From Dipteronia dyeriana (taxonomy: Eukaryota > Streptophyta > Magnoliopsida > Sapindales > Sapindaceae): a stretch of 64,000 nt of DNA. Shown here in pieces: positions 63,776 to 64,000 of the stretch (position 1 is the first letter of the stretch; every line of letters begins with the position of its first letter). The notes below the pieces were generated by a model. The model ran no database searches. It was given only the letters and a program-made list of their open reading frames with translations, and was not told where the DNA came from. The position numbers were made by a program, and so were the translations under genes. The stretch covers positions 10,837,596 to 10,901,595 of the forward strand of contig CM065298.1 of assembly GCA_032871835.1 (NCBI GenBank), written 5' to 3'.

Positions 63776-64000
63776 ACTAGGGATATTATCGTTTCCCCCC
63801 TTGACGTTTGTCTTATTAGAAAGCTGAGGACAGAGTTTTCCAATATTGACCGTTAATCCCCCGAATTTGATTTATTGGTGAAAGACCCCCTTCTGTTAGG
63901 GTATCCATCCAAAAGGAGGGCTTACCGTTAATGTGGAGGGGAAAATTGGTAAACTCACCGGTGGGGACATAAGTTGTAATTTGGGTAAAAGGTTATGAAG
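63776..64000. mobile_element. Left end of another long-TIR element, cut by the window edge
   Basis: ACTAGGGATATTATCGTTTC, then CCCCTTGACGTTTG, GACCGTTAATCCCCC and CCCCTTCTGTTAGGG have the style of the other MULE-like TIRs in the window (a boundary followed by C-rich and GTTA-containing tracts). The partner arm would lie beyond 64000. Confidence 0.35.

Noticed and set aside
1..64000. tRNA, rRNA or organellar insertions
   Set aside because: No cloverleaf-type or organelle-like stretch was noticed; primer-binding sites of LTR elements explain the Met-tRNA-like matches.
1..64000. A new multi-gene enzymatic or defence operon-like system
   Set aside because: Every coding region with a recognisable domain belongs to a known plant transposon family, the CNL family or the PDR/ABCG family.

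Overview
This window is plant nuclear DNA, almost certainly from a eudicot. The evidence is an AT-rich, spliced, transposon-dense landscape holding a CC-NBS-LRR (CNL) resistance gene, pieces of a PDR-type ABCG transporter, Copia and chromodomain-Gypsy LTR retrotransposons, a LINE fragment, and hAT, PIF/Harbinger and MULE-type DNA transposons. No bacterial, viral-genome or organellar insert was seen. The species cannot be named from the sequence alone.

The only near-complete host gene is a CNL on the minus strand (41744-44631). It lacks one base in the homopolymer that encodes its P-loop. Downstream of it on the same strand, and again near 13 kb and 31 kb, lie four broken copies of one module of a PDR/ABCG transporter (end of TMD1, linker, Walker A of the second nucleotide-binding domain). 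A block homologous to the CNL upstream region recurs at about 3.3, 15.1, 28.8 and 45.4 kb. The window therefore looks like a decayed, tandemly duplicated CNL + ABCG cluster. Unit A is about 1.2-14.8 kb, unit B about 19.1-37.2 kb, and unit C about 37.2-45.8 kb.

Transposons separate the units. In unit A a four-level nest (4871-12095) runs from outside in: a long-TIR element, a solo LTR, a hAT-type element, and a PIF/Harbinger element with perfect TIRs and a TTA target duplication. The Harbinger element carries a broken Myb/SANT-like gene. Unit B holds a minus-strand Copia relic (19393-25189), a MULE with a perfect 9-bp target duplication (27161-28828) and solo-LTR-like debris. A Copia element with a 5-bp GATAT duplication (33111-37162) sits exactly inside an ABCG exon. 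Unit A keeps the empty sites for both the MULE and that Copia.

The right third (45.8-64 kb) holds a 1.8-kb long-TIR element (45794-47567) and then a second nest. In it, a long-TIR element (about 48030-63730) was invaded by a Copia (48295-62636). A non-coding LARD-like LTR element landed in that Copia's gag (48957-51916), and a minus-strand chromovirus landed in its 3' LTR (56521-62175). All retroelement reading frames are broken. The chromovirus LTR carries a TATA box with an array of heat-shock-element-like motifs upstream of it.
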